In this document: piece after piece, positions 11,441 to 25,866 of the stretch | Position numbering within the stretch: position 1 is the first letter of the stretch | How the letters are laid out: the number at the start of each line of letters is the position of its first letter | Assembly: GCA_003342895.1 (NCBI GenBank) | Contig: PTFA01000028.1 | Coordinates: forward strand, 6,765,069-6,829,068 | Source: Casuarius casuarius | Taxonomy: Eukaryota > Chordata > Aves > Casuariiformes > Casuariidae | Direction: 5' to 3' | Length of the DNA stretch: 64,000 nt | Notes under the pieces: model-generated | Databases searched by the model: none | The model's input: only the letters and a program-made list of their open reading frames with translations | Told to the model about the DNA's origin: nothing | Translations under genes and position numbers: made by a program

Positions 11441-14400
11441 CACCACTAGATTCCCTACCCCCCGACAGCCATAGGCAGAAATGTTAATCATTTTTTGATA
11501 ATTAATCTTATTGCTAGAAAAGCCTGTTTATTTTTTTTTTAATGAAACATCAGCTCAAGGTGACATTCAGATTTTCTGTAAGAATTATATTTCAAGCTAA
11601 CATGTTAGGAAGAGCGCCCTAAGGGATGTTTGTAGCACTTTAAGGAAACAAATACTAGACATTAAATAAGTGCTTGCCACTTATTTTTCAAGAGTAACAT
11701 CAGAAATATGTGCGCTACTGTACAAAGGGAGGCAGCACATCTCCTGAGCTCAGAAGAGCTCAGTGTTTCTCACACACAGCAAAAAATAATCATTAAATTC
11801 TTCTTTTTCATCACATTTTTCTATTAGAAAATATTTTTAACTAATGTATTATCCTGAGTATTCATGCACAGGATACTGTAAACAAAACTGAAGGATACCT
11901 GGAACTACAGCTTTGAATGTCTAAAGCATAATAGGCACATCTGGATTTTAGTATACCAAACTCAGGCCCCAGCAAGCACGGCTAAACCAAGCATCCTACA
12001 AATAATCTTACTAAGGAGGTTCTATATTCTCCTACCATCTGAAAGGAAAAAAAAAAAAAAAAAGGACTGGATCTAAGGGAATAAATTCAAGATTGCAAAC
12101 TGGCATGGGTACGCTCACAGACCTTCAAGGGCACATAGATCAGGTAGGTGTCCAACTCCAACTGCGTCTTTCAAAATATATTCTTCAAATTTTACTCAAA
12201 CAGACAACAAAACATTTTTTAAAGATATTCTCAAACTTGAAAAAAAGTGTAGAAGGATCAGCTGCCCAAACAGCTTCAGCCCTGAAGCCATCAGGTGAAG
12301 CTGTCCATGCCCACAGCTTTTTTTCATGGCTGAGTTTGGAGACAGTCACATAAGAGCAGAGATAAGGTAGCACAATGCAAGACTAGTCACAGACTTGTGT
12401 TTTTCCCGTAACTGCTAAGAACGGACAGTTCAGTACCTCTCACAAACAAGCTCTGTTTTTCAGTTTTTTGGTTTTTTTCACTTCCTCTGATGAAATATCT
12501 TTTGTACACCCTGCTTCTTCAGTTGCTGAACAGGATTGCTCTTGCTGAGCAAGGCCCAACAAGGGTTGATAATTCCTGCAGGTAAGCTGTGACCGTGCGC
12601 GTGCCCCACAGGTACGCCGCCTCGCAGAGGCCCCCTGCCCTTCCGCCGCCCGCCTGAGCGAGCACGTGTGTCCGGCCGGCCGTTCAGTCTGGACAGAACC
12701 ACAGCTACGATTTCCATAAACAAAACAGCAGAAGTACCAGCTCAGAAGTGCAGCTTGCCTCAAAAGCATGATACGAATTTTAAGAGTTACTCCCATAAAG
12801 CCAATTTTAATACCATTAGGGTGATATGAGCAGACAAGCCCACAAGCAGGGTGCAGGTTCACTGTTTCTGAAGCAGCACCAAGAAGAAAAGCCTGCAAAA
12901 GAGTATGTCACAAAATGCTGATTTATGGTGTGAAACGCTCAGGCAATAGGTACATTTTACCCACCGGAGGACAACACTGCCAGTAAACCAGACTACAGGA
13001 GAAAGAGCAGGACTGGCAATTGAACACAGCAGTTTAAACATAAGCAACTGCATATAAGGGCTATTTTGATAAACCGACCTCTTTACAGAGCTAATTCATG
13101 CAGGCACTTAACATCACATTAGTGGTAGATTATTCTAAACTGAGATTCAGCTATACGTTGACTTTGAAAAAATTTCTTCTTCTATGCATTTTTGCCTTAT
13201 TCAGGGAGAAGTTCAGAAAATTTATATTTACTGGAAAACAATAAATGAATACATAGCAGGAGATCAAATTCTGCCCACAGTTACACTCATGCAGCTTCTG
13301 CAGGAGGAAATGGAAACTCTTTACACTTATCAGGGGGCAAAAATTAGCAGCAGTTATATGAAATCTAGCCAGTGAAAGCTGACTTCAATTTAGTCAAAAC
13401 AACTGTTTGCACTTTATTTCAGACTGCTTATATCTAAGTCAGTCCCATCAATATATAGTTGAAGAAGCAAGTAGAANTTAAAAAGAGGGCTCATTGTACT
13501 GCAAAAGAAGTCTCATTCATTCACTTAAAGTAACTGTAGTTTATTCCTAGGATAAACAACATTCATTATACTTGCAAGGACTGAAATAACATCACTGTCT
13601 CAAAGGTAACGATTTAACCGATTTCTTGGACTTTGGTATCATCCCTGAAGTAGGTGTCATGAATGTTATTTTACTGATAAAACTAATCCTACTAGTTTAG
13701 TACTGCACAGCATTACTTACTATAAAAGATTAGATTATCACAGATACTGCAATACTGTGTTAAAGAGTTTAACTTATCATTAATGAGATTTAAGTTGAAA
13801 ACTGCAGCATCCACAGGCTAAAATGCCTGGATGTTCTCCTCAGGGCTCTATTGTAATACGGCTACTGGAAAAAAATTCCTTTTTTTTTTCCTTCTGTCAA
13901 GAAACTGCATTGTTTCACAAGGAGGAGCTCTACTAGCAACTTGGCGAAGACTGGAAACATCCACTCTAGATAGTAGATAAAAAAAGCTTTGGTACATAAG
14001 AGTAACAAAACTAGCAGCTATTTCAGGTTTGTACATTATATTCTTCTAACCCTATGAGGCATCAAGGTACCACACAAAGCAAAGGAAAAGTAACATTTTA
14101 CACAGCTCAAGAAGAAGGGAAAAATGAGGAAAATGTTATTCCATGAGACAAATTAGTCCAATTAAGCAGGAAGTTAATTCCCTGAAGAACTCCCTTCAGT
14201 TCTTACTGCTTTTTTTCCCTACCCTGGAGACACACTGATCTCCACAATGATGTAATCAATCTATCCTTGGTTCTGGTTCATCTCTCTTTTAATATTGCAC
14301 ACTAATCTGGAATTAAAAAATGTTCTTTTCATTCAGATTAACCTGAAAATATTGATAAATCTTGCCTACATTGACCCAAATTCTATCGAGAAGCNCTCTC

Positions 14401-15626
14401 ATATGGAAAGAACAACCTCAAACAAAAGGCGAGGAACAGGACTAAAGGAGCTTCTTTAAGAATTGCATTCCTTTGCAAATGTAAATCCCAGTCTCCCATT
14501 TCTCTAGAGAATGAAAGTCAAATTTAAGAAGGGAAATATAAGAACACATCTCAAATTAGTCATCTAAATCCTTACTGGTGTCTCTCTGGGTTTAGTAATC
14601 TACCTCAGATATCTGCTTAAAAACCAAAACCAACCAAAACCACCACTAACAAAAAAAGCACAGTAGAAGATTTTATTTAATTGAAACACAAACCTGAAAG
14701 GCTTTTCTTCCTTACCATAGTCCTCAGTTTAATAGTCTATGCTTTCAAGGTCCCCTTCTTCTCCAGCCATTAGGTATATATTTGCTTTTTCTTTAAACAA
14801 TGGTAATGCATGACAATGCCATTAACAGTGCAGGTGCCTCTGGTTTTCATTACTCTTTAGCATTTACTAACAGTTGTATCAAGATACTAAGCAAGTGCAC
14901 CCTTCAGCTCTGCATGCATACTTGGCCAATATTTTCCAAAGGTACGCAAGAGTTAGTGAACAGTTCACAACAGCCAGCGACCATGGATATCTCCCTTCTG
15001 TGACAGTCCGTAAAGCAAAGATCGCTTAACCTGAATTCCCATTATCGAATTTGCTTAGCATACCAGTTCAGCTATTCACGCATGTCCAGCAAACTCAGTC
15101 TGTTTAGCAACACTTAATGTAGACATACAGTGCTCCTTTCCCCCCTCAAACTAGGATTCTATTTTGAAATTATGATAAAAACTATTTCCTTTAATTATAG
15201 TCATTATTTAGTGAATACAGGACTAAAGAACACCAAAGTTATAATACCACTTTAAAGCAAGCTAGTATTTATCCCTGATTTTCCATCTATCAGATTCTCA
15301 GTCTGCAAGTTGAGGACAGCAAATACTTACCTTATGGGGATGCTGTAACATTTAGCCACATACCATGCTTTGGAGATTAAAAAAAACAGTGAAAAGGTCT
15401 GAATGCATTAATATTTTTTAATAGATTTCAATTCTTGGCATGGACAAAACAACTTCAGAACGACAATTTATTTAGTGTATTTTAATATTAACTTACTTTT
15501 GCTATGGTTACATTGCAAAACTGATAAAACATGGTTTTGAAAATGAAAATTGCATTGCCCTCATTATCCTGGCATTCTCAGTTACCTACTTGGCCTCTGG
15601 GCCTTTCTTTCTCTTCAGGAAAAAAG

Positions 15627-15720
15627 ATATATATATATATATATATATATATATGGTGTGTGTGTATATATATATAGGGTGTATATATATATATAGGGTG
15701 TGTGTATATATATATACGGG

Positions 15721-15751
<31 letters not shown>

Positions 15752-15806
15752 CACGGGGTGTGTGTGTGTATATATATATATATATACACCCACATACACA
15801 CACACC
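15627..15806. repeat. Compound (TA)n/(TG)n/(CA)n microsatellite
   Basis: About 180 nt of alternating TA blocks and TG blocks broken by short G runs (GGGTG, CGGGG), closing with CA blocks. The terminal TATACACCCACA and CACACACACC portion is complementary to the earlier TG and TA blocks, so the tract can fold on itself. It is almost entirely alternating purine-pyrimidine, which favours Z-DNA and cruciforms. The repetitive Tyr-Ile and Val-Cys frames on both strands are artefacts of the repeat. Confidence 0.95.
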
Positions 15807-18800
15807 TTAAACAGAGGTGGAATTAATTCTTTGTTTACCACTGCCTTCTCACTGCAGAGGCCGGTAATTCCACAAGTGATTCAGTCAGGCAAACATATCA
15901 CTGGTCAGAGAACAGCTTCAAAAAGTCACAGTGGCAGAAAGAACTGGTTTTGTCCACATTTTCTGTGCAAGGCAAGTTACTGTTTTCTTACACTTAAAAA
16001 GAAAAGTTGAAATTTTTATTTTCCACTTTTCAAGAGTGCATTAAATTCCCCTTCCCCCACCTTGGTGATTTATTCAAGGCACTGCCAGTATTACTGTGAA
16101 TCTTCCCAGCGGGCCCTATCAGATGATAGCTTGTGATTTGTCATTCTGAACTTGAATACTCCTCCCAATAAAATTATCTCTAAGTGAAATGTACCCATTT
16201 CAAGTGACAACTATCAGCAATACTCACCTATGAAAATCACCTGCATACATTCAGCGAATGGGTATTCAGGTCGCTGCATGACAGTTACACATTTGTAACT
16301 CACAAGTGCTACTCAGGGACAATTTTCTCTCAGTTTAGTATCATACTGCACAGCTTGCAAGGATGAGAAAGCATCTGGTACATTAACAATGCTTCCTATT
16401 TTTTTAAAGTAGCACATGTGATACTGTATTCTGTCCTCTTGCATCAATGGGAAAATTTAAGATCTCTGGATATACTGTTAAATGAACCGTTCACCATGAT
16501 GGCATAGCAGCTCTCTCAACAGATCAGCTTCTGGTACCTTTCCCTGTTCAAGTGCCTGCCTTCTTTCCTTGCTATATTCAAAACTTAGCTTTGTGAAATT
16601 CTCTCAGATGCACAGAAAAGAACAATTCTAACATCAAATTCAACAGTCAAACCTGAGACACTGTAGAATTCTCTAAAAGGTACAATGCGAAGTTATAACT
16701 CAAAGACATTCAAGATCCTAGTAGCTGTTTCATTGCTAACTTTGTGGTTTTGAAATTAATTTTAGCAGGAATGATGTAGAAGCAACAGAGTACAATACTG
16801 CTTCTTGGTGTCAGTGAGAAGCAAGCAAAACATAGCACTAAGGAACTGGAAAAACCCAGGCCCAACCTACTTTTCTGCATTCTTTCCTGTGTCTGTAGTC
16901 AAAGGAGGATTTTGAAATACGAATCCATCAGTCTGTTACCTCCCTCTGACTGAAGCCAGCAGACTGACTTTACTTGCAGCTTTGTATCAACGCANTGCCT
17001 ATAAAGCAAATCTCATGCTTCAGTTAGCTGCTGGACAGGGTCAAGAAATATTTTTCCTATTGATGTGCAACTGGTCAGGTTTATTCTTGCTTGTTTTGTC
17101 ATTTACCGCCTACTTTCTTCAGAAGCATTTGAGATTGGCCACAACTAAGGCAGCAATACCAGATGGTATAACGAATCCTTGTTCTTAGATCCCTGTCTGC
17201 TATGTCTTGCTCATATGCTGAGGCTCAAAATAATTGCCCGATTTGCAATGGCAAGGAATTTTTCAACTTGGTCAGATGATATGAGGTGTTGGTGGGGGTG
17301 AAGGACTGTCTTTTGTCTGTTTGAGGCTCTGGGGAAAGGACAGGGAAGACGGTGAGGGAAGAGGGTGTTCACTGCCCTCTGTACTCAGGGGCTCAGTCTG
17401 CACCGCAGGCTCGGCACGGCATGCCCAACTGAAGTACCTGCTGCTGCAGGGGCCTCAGACCTCAGCAGGACCGGGCTCCTCCTTGGGTCTCTGCCTGCAG
17501 CATGCAACAGCTTAGAGCAAAACTTCTCAACACTCAGAGCACTCAAATCTCACAGAGCATGGGAACGACCGTTTGGTAGCCCACGACATACAGAAAGCCA
17601 GGCTGCATGACCCTTTCCAGCCTTAAACTCTGCGAAGTTTCAGCATCATGGATCTCCTGAAGTGTACAGGCACGCCCATAAATCTGACACTGGTAAGCAA
17701 TTTACAATAATGCNGTTTATAAATGCGCCACTGGAGTACAACAAGGTAAATGCCCAGGTGGTCTTACTAAACATTTTGCCAGAGCCTATTTGGAGTTCAT
17801 ACTTCTTACTACTCTGCAAGGGGGTTGTTTTTAAATTATAGTTTAAAAGAAGCCCTCTACTAAATTCAAATATATTTTTTAAAACATTTATGAGTTGTAT
17901 GTTCTGTTGATAGATCTATGGTATTGTATGGTACCTAGACAAAGGAACAGATCGAAAGAGTATGTCTATTAGCAATATTAATTAACTGCTAAAAATAAAA
18001 ACTGATATACAGACCTCTGGGAAGTTAAGCCAGCAACTGGTTGTCATATTGAACACCACAACTTAAAACATTGACGCTAAAACATTCCAAGGTGTAAACC
18101 GAGCAGGCAAAAAGAATCAGTAACATGCAGCAGCCAAGATCTGGCAAAATCTCTTTGCAACCTCGCTCTCACCCACTCCTCCACAGTGAGTTTCAGCAGG
18201 TAGTTCTTAAATTTTCCCGGCAGTCAGAACTGCCTCCTCATACAGAGGAGCAGATGACTGTAAATTAAAGCGAGACTGATGCTGGGTGGTCCTGGAAGAT
18301 AAAGAGCTCAGGAGGCAGTTAGGAGCATTTCAGGTGTCTGGTTGAAAAGCAAAAGACAGCAGCTCTCTCCTCTTTGTACAAGCATCACTTGGATTTCTAN
18401 CATTATTAAAGGCAGCAAAAAAACCAGCAAGAGGTGCCACAAAACATAATACATTTATGTGGTCTTCCGTACATTCCCACCAAGTGTCTCTTCATCTCCC
18501 TATGTTAGACAGCACCATTTTGCACTTGCCCATGAAAGCCCCAAAATAATATTCCGTACAATATCAAAAGTTCAACCAATTCAACAGCACTCATTTTGTC
18601 AAAATTTTTTCTTCTGAAAAACTCCAAGAGTAGCTACTTCAGATTTAGGCAACCTCCTACCACATTTCACATTTATTACTAGGAGAATAAAAAATAAAAA
18701 TAAGAGAGAGAGATTTCTCCCAACTTGAATTTAGAAAGCAACAAATATAGCTCTTGACTAATAAAGCCCNTTGTCAACAGACATCAAGCCAATATTGAAA

Positions 18801-18981
18801 CTATAAAAAATTTGAGAAATCAGGCTTTAATAATTATGTTCTCAATCTGCACTGCCTTTCAATACAAAAGTAGCAACTTTTTTAAAAAGCTATAGGCAAA
18901 AATAGCTCTAATTTTTGAAGAGTTCTGCGCCACACAGGGTTAAGTAGTTACCGTTGTTTAAATTCAAAAGCCTTTTTACCC

Positions 18982-19031
18982 AGTGATAAGCTAGGTCCAG
19001 GTTCTTAGTGATAAGCTAGGTCCAGGTTCTT
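18982..19031 (+). repeat. Perfect 2 x 25-nt tandem duplication
   Basis: A 25-nt unit beginning agtgataagctagg occurs twice head-to-tail without mismatch (18982-19006 and 19007-19031). The identity suggests a recent duplication or an assembly artefact. Confidence 0.95.
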
Positions 19032-19678
19032 AGGGAGCATCTGTTTATCTGGTCTGTGTTTAAGCTATATTTCGGTGCTAGCTGATGCCATTTAATTTTC
19101 CTGTATTTATTCTTTCATCAAAAAAAATTTGACAATATAAGACCTTTTCTAATGAAGACTTTTGTAAGACCACGGGTATCTGAGTATCTTGTTCAAAAAG
19201 TAAAAGCACCAATAAGATATTTCAGAAATCTAGACTTTAGTGCACAGCTCTTCTCTGAACACCCTACACCTATTCATTAACAACTAACATATACCTAGAA
19301 TATTATTATACTCTGTTTTGGCTGGTTGATACATAACTCATGCCTTATTAAGGTCCTACCATGCACATAAACACATGTATGCCCACAGTTTCATAAACTT
19401 ACCTTGTGTATGCCTGCCAAATTTAAAACATACACATCTTAGTTCTCTCCCAACAGTCACTACAAACACAGGTAGGGAGAGGCAAGTGCTCTGAACAGAC
19501 AGCAGCACAGCAGTCAGTCTCTCACTAAAAGGACAGAAGGGTTTTTTAATTATTTAAGTCTGTCTTATGCTTACAAAAAGCCGTATAAATATTTCTATAG
19601 GGAATTCTATCATTAAAGAAAAACACAAATGAATAATGTTGCCTGTTACAAGAGAGCATATTCTCCTATGAAAGCAGG

Positions 19679-19730
19679 TTTTTTTTTTTAATATATATAT
19701 ATAAAAACAAACACACACACACACATATAT
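19679..19730. repeat. T-run, (AT)n and (AC)n simple repeats
   Basis: A T run is followed by an AT block, an A-rich spacer, an AC block and a short AT block. It is a low-complexity tract with no other feature. Confidence 0.85.
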
Positions 19731-21184
19731 GGAATCAGCTTTCATCAAAAAGTTTAGACATTTAAGCCCATAAAGGTAAAGCACAAAAGTATGTAGCAGA
19801 GAGCTGGAAGTCAAGAGACCATAGCACAAATAGCACTCCTGGCAGAATTTAGAAGAGAAGCATCTGCAAAGCAGGACAGCATTATAGAAAAACAATATTC
19901 AGCAGGGTCTCAATGCTACTACGACAGACCCTTTAATAGGGGGCAACCGTAAGTGAATTTTCTGTTACAACAGAAGGCCTATTCAGTGACTCACGGAAAA
20001 TGAATCATCTACTGAACAAAATACTTCTCTTTCCAAAACCATCGCCATGTTTAGCATCTATGATACCACATCAAATCCACAGAAATCTACTTTCAAGTTA
20101 GGTTTTACAATAGTTGACTGATACTCAAGAATCCTGAACCTTCTAAACATTCACTGGAAGCAGGTCTGAGGAAAGGGTCACTGGAGGAGAGCGCTCAACA
20201 GAATCCTCAAACAGAAGACTGTCTTGCACAAGCATTTCAAAGTCTTCTGCATTAAACATTCATATATAATAAAAGAACAAAAAAANTTTTGAAGTGCACA
20301 TTTTTATGACCTGCTTTATTCACTCCAAATACACTTACAGATCTAAGTCATTAAATATATTAACAGCACTAACTTCAGATTACAATATATAGTATTTCCT
20401 GCTTTCATTGTTATGATCACAAATGTGTCTACGTGCATTTTGTTGACCCAAGGGCATACATATACCGCACCAAAGTCAGCCATAGAGAATGCCAAGGGCT
20501 CTTTGAAAAGGTCAACATCCCATTGCACATTAAAGCAGCACCAGCTCATACAGACAGATCTGAAGATTTCTTTGATGCTCTTATAGACTGTTCAATAAAC
20601 CTGAAAAAAGGTACCACATTAAGCCAAATCACATTAGTTCTCTGCNGTTCAGCTCCAATGAGGAAATCCTGTTCTCATGGCTAGTATTTTCTTCTAAAAG
20701 GTACTTAACCTCACTAGAGCAAGTTAGCAGATTTATTAACACAAAAGCTCATGTCTTACTAACATTACTAACTTCCTAAGGGAGTGAGATGATCACAGAA
20801 GAATACAAAAAAATTAGAAGTTCACTAGTATAATTAGTTCATTCCTGTCTAGAAAAAAAAATGCAATCACAAAAAAAGGGGGGAAAAAACCTCACATCGC
20901 AGTACTTCCACACTACACACTCCTTGATCATTAACACACTAATCTAGATGCTTAAAGAATAGAACTAAAGCTACAGAAATGGTTTCATTGGTCACTGATT
21001 TTAAAGATTATTGGTTTCACTACTGCAAGTCAACCATTACATTCATGCAAGAGCCAGGGTGTTAGTTATTTCCAAGACAGGCAAATCCTGGAAGGCTTAA
21101 CAACCAGGTTTAAAATTGGACGGTTCTGGCATGATGAATCAAGCACCCAAAGCACGAGGCTAGGAAGCCCAGAAAAGCCGCCTT

Positions 21185-21188
<4 letters not shown>

Positions 21189-21221
<33 letters not shown>

Positions 21222-21259
21222 AAAAAAAAAAAAAAAAAAACAACAAAAAACAAAAAAAA
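21189..21259 (+). repeat. Long A-rich tract
   Basis: A run of 32 A, one C, 19 A, then CAACAAAAAACAAAAAAAA. It could be a decayed poly(A) tail of a plus-strand retroposed sequence, but the 130 nt upstream show no recognisable gene or LINE end. Confidence 0.9.
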
Positions 21260-24200
21260 CCCTATCAGCTGGTCTAATGGTCCCCTCACCTTAAAAACTT
21301 CATGTTTCAAACTAAAATAAGAAGAGGGCTAATAATCATTGTTGTTTCAGCATGGAAACAGCTACAGGACTGTCAGAGCTGTGCAACTCTAGCCGAATTG
21401 AAGGTGCCATTTTTCTCTCTTTTTGGGGGGTGAGGGGGAGACTAAGCCTTCTCTGCGGTGAAGAGAAACCATAACCCACATTCAAGTATGGACAACGTGG
21501 TGCTGTCTGCCTCTGTCTGCAGTCAGCACAGACAAGCTCATAGCGGAGACTTGCCCGGCTGGTCTAGAGGAGCTACAAGCGTTGCTGTGGAGGAAAATGC
21601 AGTCACCCGCCATCAGGTAAACCAGAGGCAAAGCTGAGTCCCCACCACTTTACTAGTACTACTGCAGCTGAAAGAAAAGGTAGATGGCTCTGCAGCAATT
21701 TCAGGTGCAAGCCATGTACACAAGAGCACAGTGTGACTGCCAGGAGTAACCACGGATAGATTTTAGGGCTTGTGACTATCCTCACAACCCTGAATAGCCG
21801 CTTCCTAGCAGATGAATGCTCTGCTAACTTCACTCGTATTACCTTTCTTCAGTGACACACCATCATAAATAAGCCAAACAATCCCTGGACATCATTCAAA
21901 ACAAACAGCTGAGTAAAGCCTGTGATTGTGTAGTTGGGTAGCATTTTACNTTCGGCCTTCCACTTGGATCCCAGTTCTCTACTCAGACTTTCCATTTTGA
22001 CTCATTTGTGGACCAAATCTAGCAAGCAAACTTCCACAGTTTTTGTTGGCTGGAAACTTCTGAGAGAGTTGCCTCTTTCACCAGTGCGCTTCAGGTTCTC
22101 ATTGCCTGAACTTCCTTTGATCTTTGCTTTCAGACTACTGCCTACTCACCAAAATAACATCTCACCTATATAAAATTGGTCATTAGTTATGACTCCACTG
22201 TCAGGCTCATTCATGAAATAAGGGCTGTAAAGCATGGGCCAGTTTGGAAACCAAACCAGTTAAATACTCTGCCTCGTTTCCATGTAAGACTTTGCCATTA
22301 CTTTGTAAGTAAGGACTATGGAGCCTCCTATTCCAGGAAAGTACAAAGGAAAGATGTAGGGAGGGGGAAAAAAAAAAAAATCAGATTACATTCTCAAAAC
22401 AACACAGAAGACCTGAACAACCTTCTTCTGTCTAGTTCATCTTTGACTGGTTAATTGAACCTAAGTTTTGCACCAGCTACAAATATACTTAACTAATAAC
22501 TGCTATAGTAAAAGTCACCACAAAACTCCGGCAAATAAAGTGGCATCAAATTTTACTGGCATCATTCACACTGTAGGTTTTCACTACTCACTAGTCTCTA
22601 GGAAAACTCCACTTCCTGCAAGTGCAAGCACTGGCTTCCCTGTAAACTTCTGTCACTGGCTTTTTTGTAATTCTATGTCTATATTAGCAAACAGTGCGGT
22701 GTAATAGGAGAGAACCAGCAGATCAAAGCATTTTTTTCCTGCTCAAACTGTTTTGTCCCAGCTAATCGGAAGTACCATGCCTGGGATTCAAACTTGGACT
22801 GATGGGACTGCAGTCCTTGGGGTGACTGGCACTGGGCAAAACACTTTTGGATACAGAGGGTAATACTCAAAGCCTGCTGCCGTAAGCTGGTGCCATGAAT
22901 GCATCATCAGATGAGCTTTCAGGAGCCCACATTTGCATTCAAGTGCGCGAGTACTAGCCAGTAGAGATCCGTAACCCTCTATTTCCTACCAGTGGCTTAC
23001 AAAGCTTNGAATGGACAAGCGAACCACAGACTTTGAGGTCTTCAAGGCAGTTCTCTGCTCTCTCTAGCTCTGGACAGTTGTGGGAGACACCAACAATACG
23101 TCCAGGGCCTTCGGTCCCCAAAAATTTGAAAACTGTAGGTGGGATCCCACATTTCAACCCAGTGCCCATCCCAGGGAGGTTACAACTGCATACACTGCAA
23201 AGAACTACCGTTCAGTTGGCTTTTCTGGATTACCAGAGCAGACTTAAAAACTGCCTTTGGAAAGCTTCACAGGTCATTAATTCCAGCCTCAGACTCAAAG
23301 GGGCCGCTGGCACTTTCCTTCCCATGAGAAGCAAGATGGTTCGCAGCATGCGCATGTGTGCCCCCTGCGCTGCTGGGTCACAGGGCTGTGTGGATGAAGC
23401 ATGCGCCTGGTTTAATCACACTTGTACCATACCACATGCTGTGTTGAAGTGGAACGTGTGTCTGGTTAGTTGACTGCAAAATAGCACCAGGTAACCAAGG
23501 GAAAAAGTATTTCTGATGCCTACNTGCCCTGCACAACCTTTACAAAGCTACAAATGAGCATTTTCATTCAGGCTAGAACAGTAAGAACTAGTTTCTTTGG
23601 CAGCTGCATGTTCAGCCATCTGCACGTGTCTGGGGCACCTGGGATAGCGTATTTGTCTTGGATGCTACGTTTGCCTTCATTGCCTAGGGGCACGGCCACT
23701 CCAAGCACTCATGAGCGAACCAACAGGGACAGGAGGAAATGTGATTATATGCAATTACGCTGCCTTTTGCACTGTGGCAACGAACATGCAACGAATACAA
23801 AGCAACTGACTCCCAAAACCTGTGTCAGCCTTTTTAACCCCTACACTTGCTTCCCCCATGGCATTTGATCTGCCATCCCTTTCAGGCAAGCATGGCTCTA
23901 TTAGGTATTCACTTATTCTCTGTGCTCCTTTTGACCTTTTCACATGCCTATCAGAGCTGTCACAACAGACCTTAGTAAACCTCACATGTATAAACTTGAC
24001 TGCCTTGCTAGGCAAAAACGTGACTGACAAGCAGAAGTACCACAATATTTTGGAGAAAGGATGAAAGAACAGAAATGATTTGTTCACTCCCACTATTAGG
24101 AGATGGCAGAGGAAGAGGGCACACAACAGCAGGAAAGCACACCAAAGCCTGTGTTAGCTGTTGCCACAGCTCAAGCAACCAAGGCTTATTACAGATTAAA

Positions 24201-25834
24201 GAGACAGAGCCAGCTGATTAGGCCCTGCAGAACAGAAGGGCATCCTTCTGCCAAAGAAACCTTTGCTTACAAAGAATGCAAAAGAGCTCCATCCTGCCCC
24301 TGCCCCCCCCCGCCTTCCTTTTCAGCCCTACATAAAAATTACCCAGTTGCACAGGCTTTTGGCTGAAGCACCCTATTCAGAGTTTCTGCAACCTTCAGGC
24401 TCNTAATAAGCCATCAACTTCAACCAGAAATTTTAGGCAAAGACAGAGGTGTTTACAAAGGCCAAAAGAGCCACTGCCACAAACATCACACAGTATGTCC
24501 AAAGGGACTAATGAACAACAAGAAACAGCCACTACGACAGGAGAGGTCCTGGTAACCACCATAGGGTGCCTCCAGCTGCCACACCACATCCCAGCTGCTT
24601 TAGGTCTTAACAGTGTGTTTGTGGACCCCAGAAACATCTCTCTCCTCAAAATCGAACCAACCATCCCACTTCTACAATTCTTCTGGCAGCTGGCTCACCC
24701 ATTGCTGCCCAGGAGTACAGGGCAGAGGCTTCAGAGGAAAATTTGTCCAGACTGGTAGCATCTCCCACTCTGTTCAAGAGCTCTGCCAGTAAGGACATGC
24801 CTGATTTGCCATGATGCTCCTCCGAGATCTGGATGTTGTTCCTGGACCTCCAGAAGGAAGTTTTTTCTTCTGAAATTTTATGTCATTGCCAGCCTCTCAT
24901 ACCCAGCAGCAACCTCCTGATACTAAAGTAGCTTTTACCCTTCTTGTGCCACAGGTTAATGAGCAGAATCCATCCAGGCCCCAGACGGCACCATGCTGGC
25001 AGTTTTAGGAGGGTAGAGTTGCTGGAAGGAGAGTTATAAAAAGAAAAGGAGAAAGGGAGACATTCACGAAGAGCCAAAAGGTTCAGAAAGGGGCCCAACA
25101 AGTGGAGATTGCCACAGAAGGTAAGGTGGATTTAAACACCCAAAACCAAAGAACCAACTAAAAAGACAAGACGGATAGGGAGAGGCAGACAGACTTGAAG
25201 ACACTGCGTGAACTCAGTGGTCCAAGAGCATTCTTCTGGTACACATGCTCTGTACACACTCATTGCTTGGACCCTTCTACCCTTTTAGGGGATGGAGTAC
25301 ATCAGATTAATAGCCTAGAGAGGATCTTCCAGTTTGGCTTCATCCAAAATAAATCTCCAGTTTGAAGGTAACAAAACTGCTCTGCAAGCCAAATGTACAG
25401 TACAAGTGAATGTCTGGGGATTCTCTTCAGAAGTGCACTACCGCTCCAAGCCAAAAGGCTGGTATTAGAAACCACATAACACAGCTACTACTTCAGGTGC
25501 TCTTTTCAGTACTCTGATCCCAAGCTGTACAGCAACTAGGATCAAGACCGTGACTTGGAGCACAAGGCAGCAGGTTTGATACGGTATGCTCCTCTGAAGA
25601 TACTGAAGCATTCTGCATTAACAGGAGTTTCCCAAATGATGTGATAGTCCAGCTGACTGACAAAGAAGGTGCAGATAATAAATACGAANACATGAATACT
25701 TATGAGAAGCAACAGTACTGGTTTAGAATAGTGACAGTAATAAAAATGTTCAAATTTGAATTTCTTAGAAAAGAGGAAAGGAAGAAAGAATTTCTCTACG
25801 AGAAAACAAGTGGCTCGTCGGGATTTCATGATCC

Positions 25835-25866
25835 TGACATCTCTAGAAAGTGACATCTCTAGAAAG
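25835..25866 (+). repeat. Perfect 2 x 16-nt tandem duplication
   Basis: The unit tgacatctctagaaag occurs twice in tandem without mismatch, at 25835-25850 and 25851-25866. Confidence 0.95.

Noticed and set aside
12440..12898. 152-codon minus-strand ORF spanning the GC patch near 12.6 kb
   Set aside because: No known motif, not bounded by good splice sites, and partly explained by GC content.
15331..15367. Exon-like 37-nt segment on the minus strand with an excellent donor (CATAAG|gtaagtatt)
   Set aside because: The acceptor is a weak aaag. The only open frame does not match the phase left by the 32-nt exon, and no usable ATG is present, so it is probably a cryptic donor.
15578..16010. Several ORFs rich in Tyr/Ile/His/Thr or Val/Cys across the microsatellite
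   Set aside because: They are translations of the TA/TG repeat.
19411..19450. Minus-strand donor CACAAG|gtaagttt preceded by aaatttggcag, a possible 11-nt exon
   Set aside because: Too short to carry evidence and with no phase link to the other candidate exons.
21060..21259. Possible processed pseudogene or retroposon ending in the long A tract
   Set aside because: The 130 nt before the A tract have no recognisable gene or LINE or SINE sequence, and I could not see target-site duplications.
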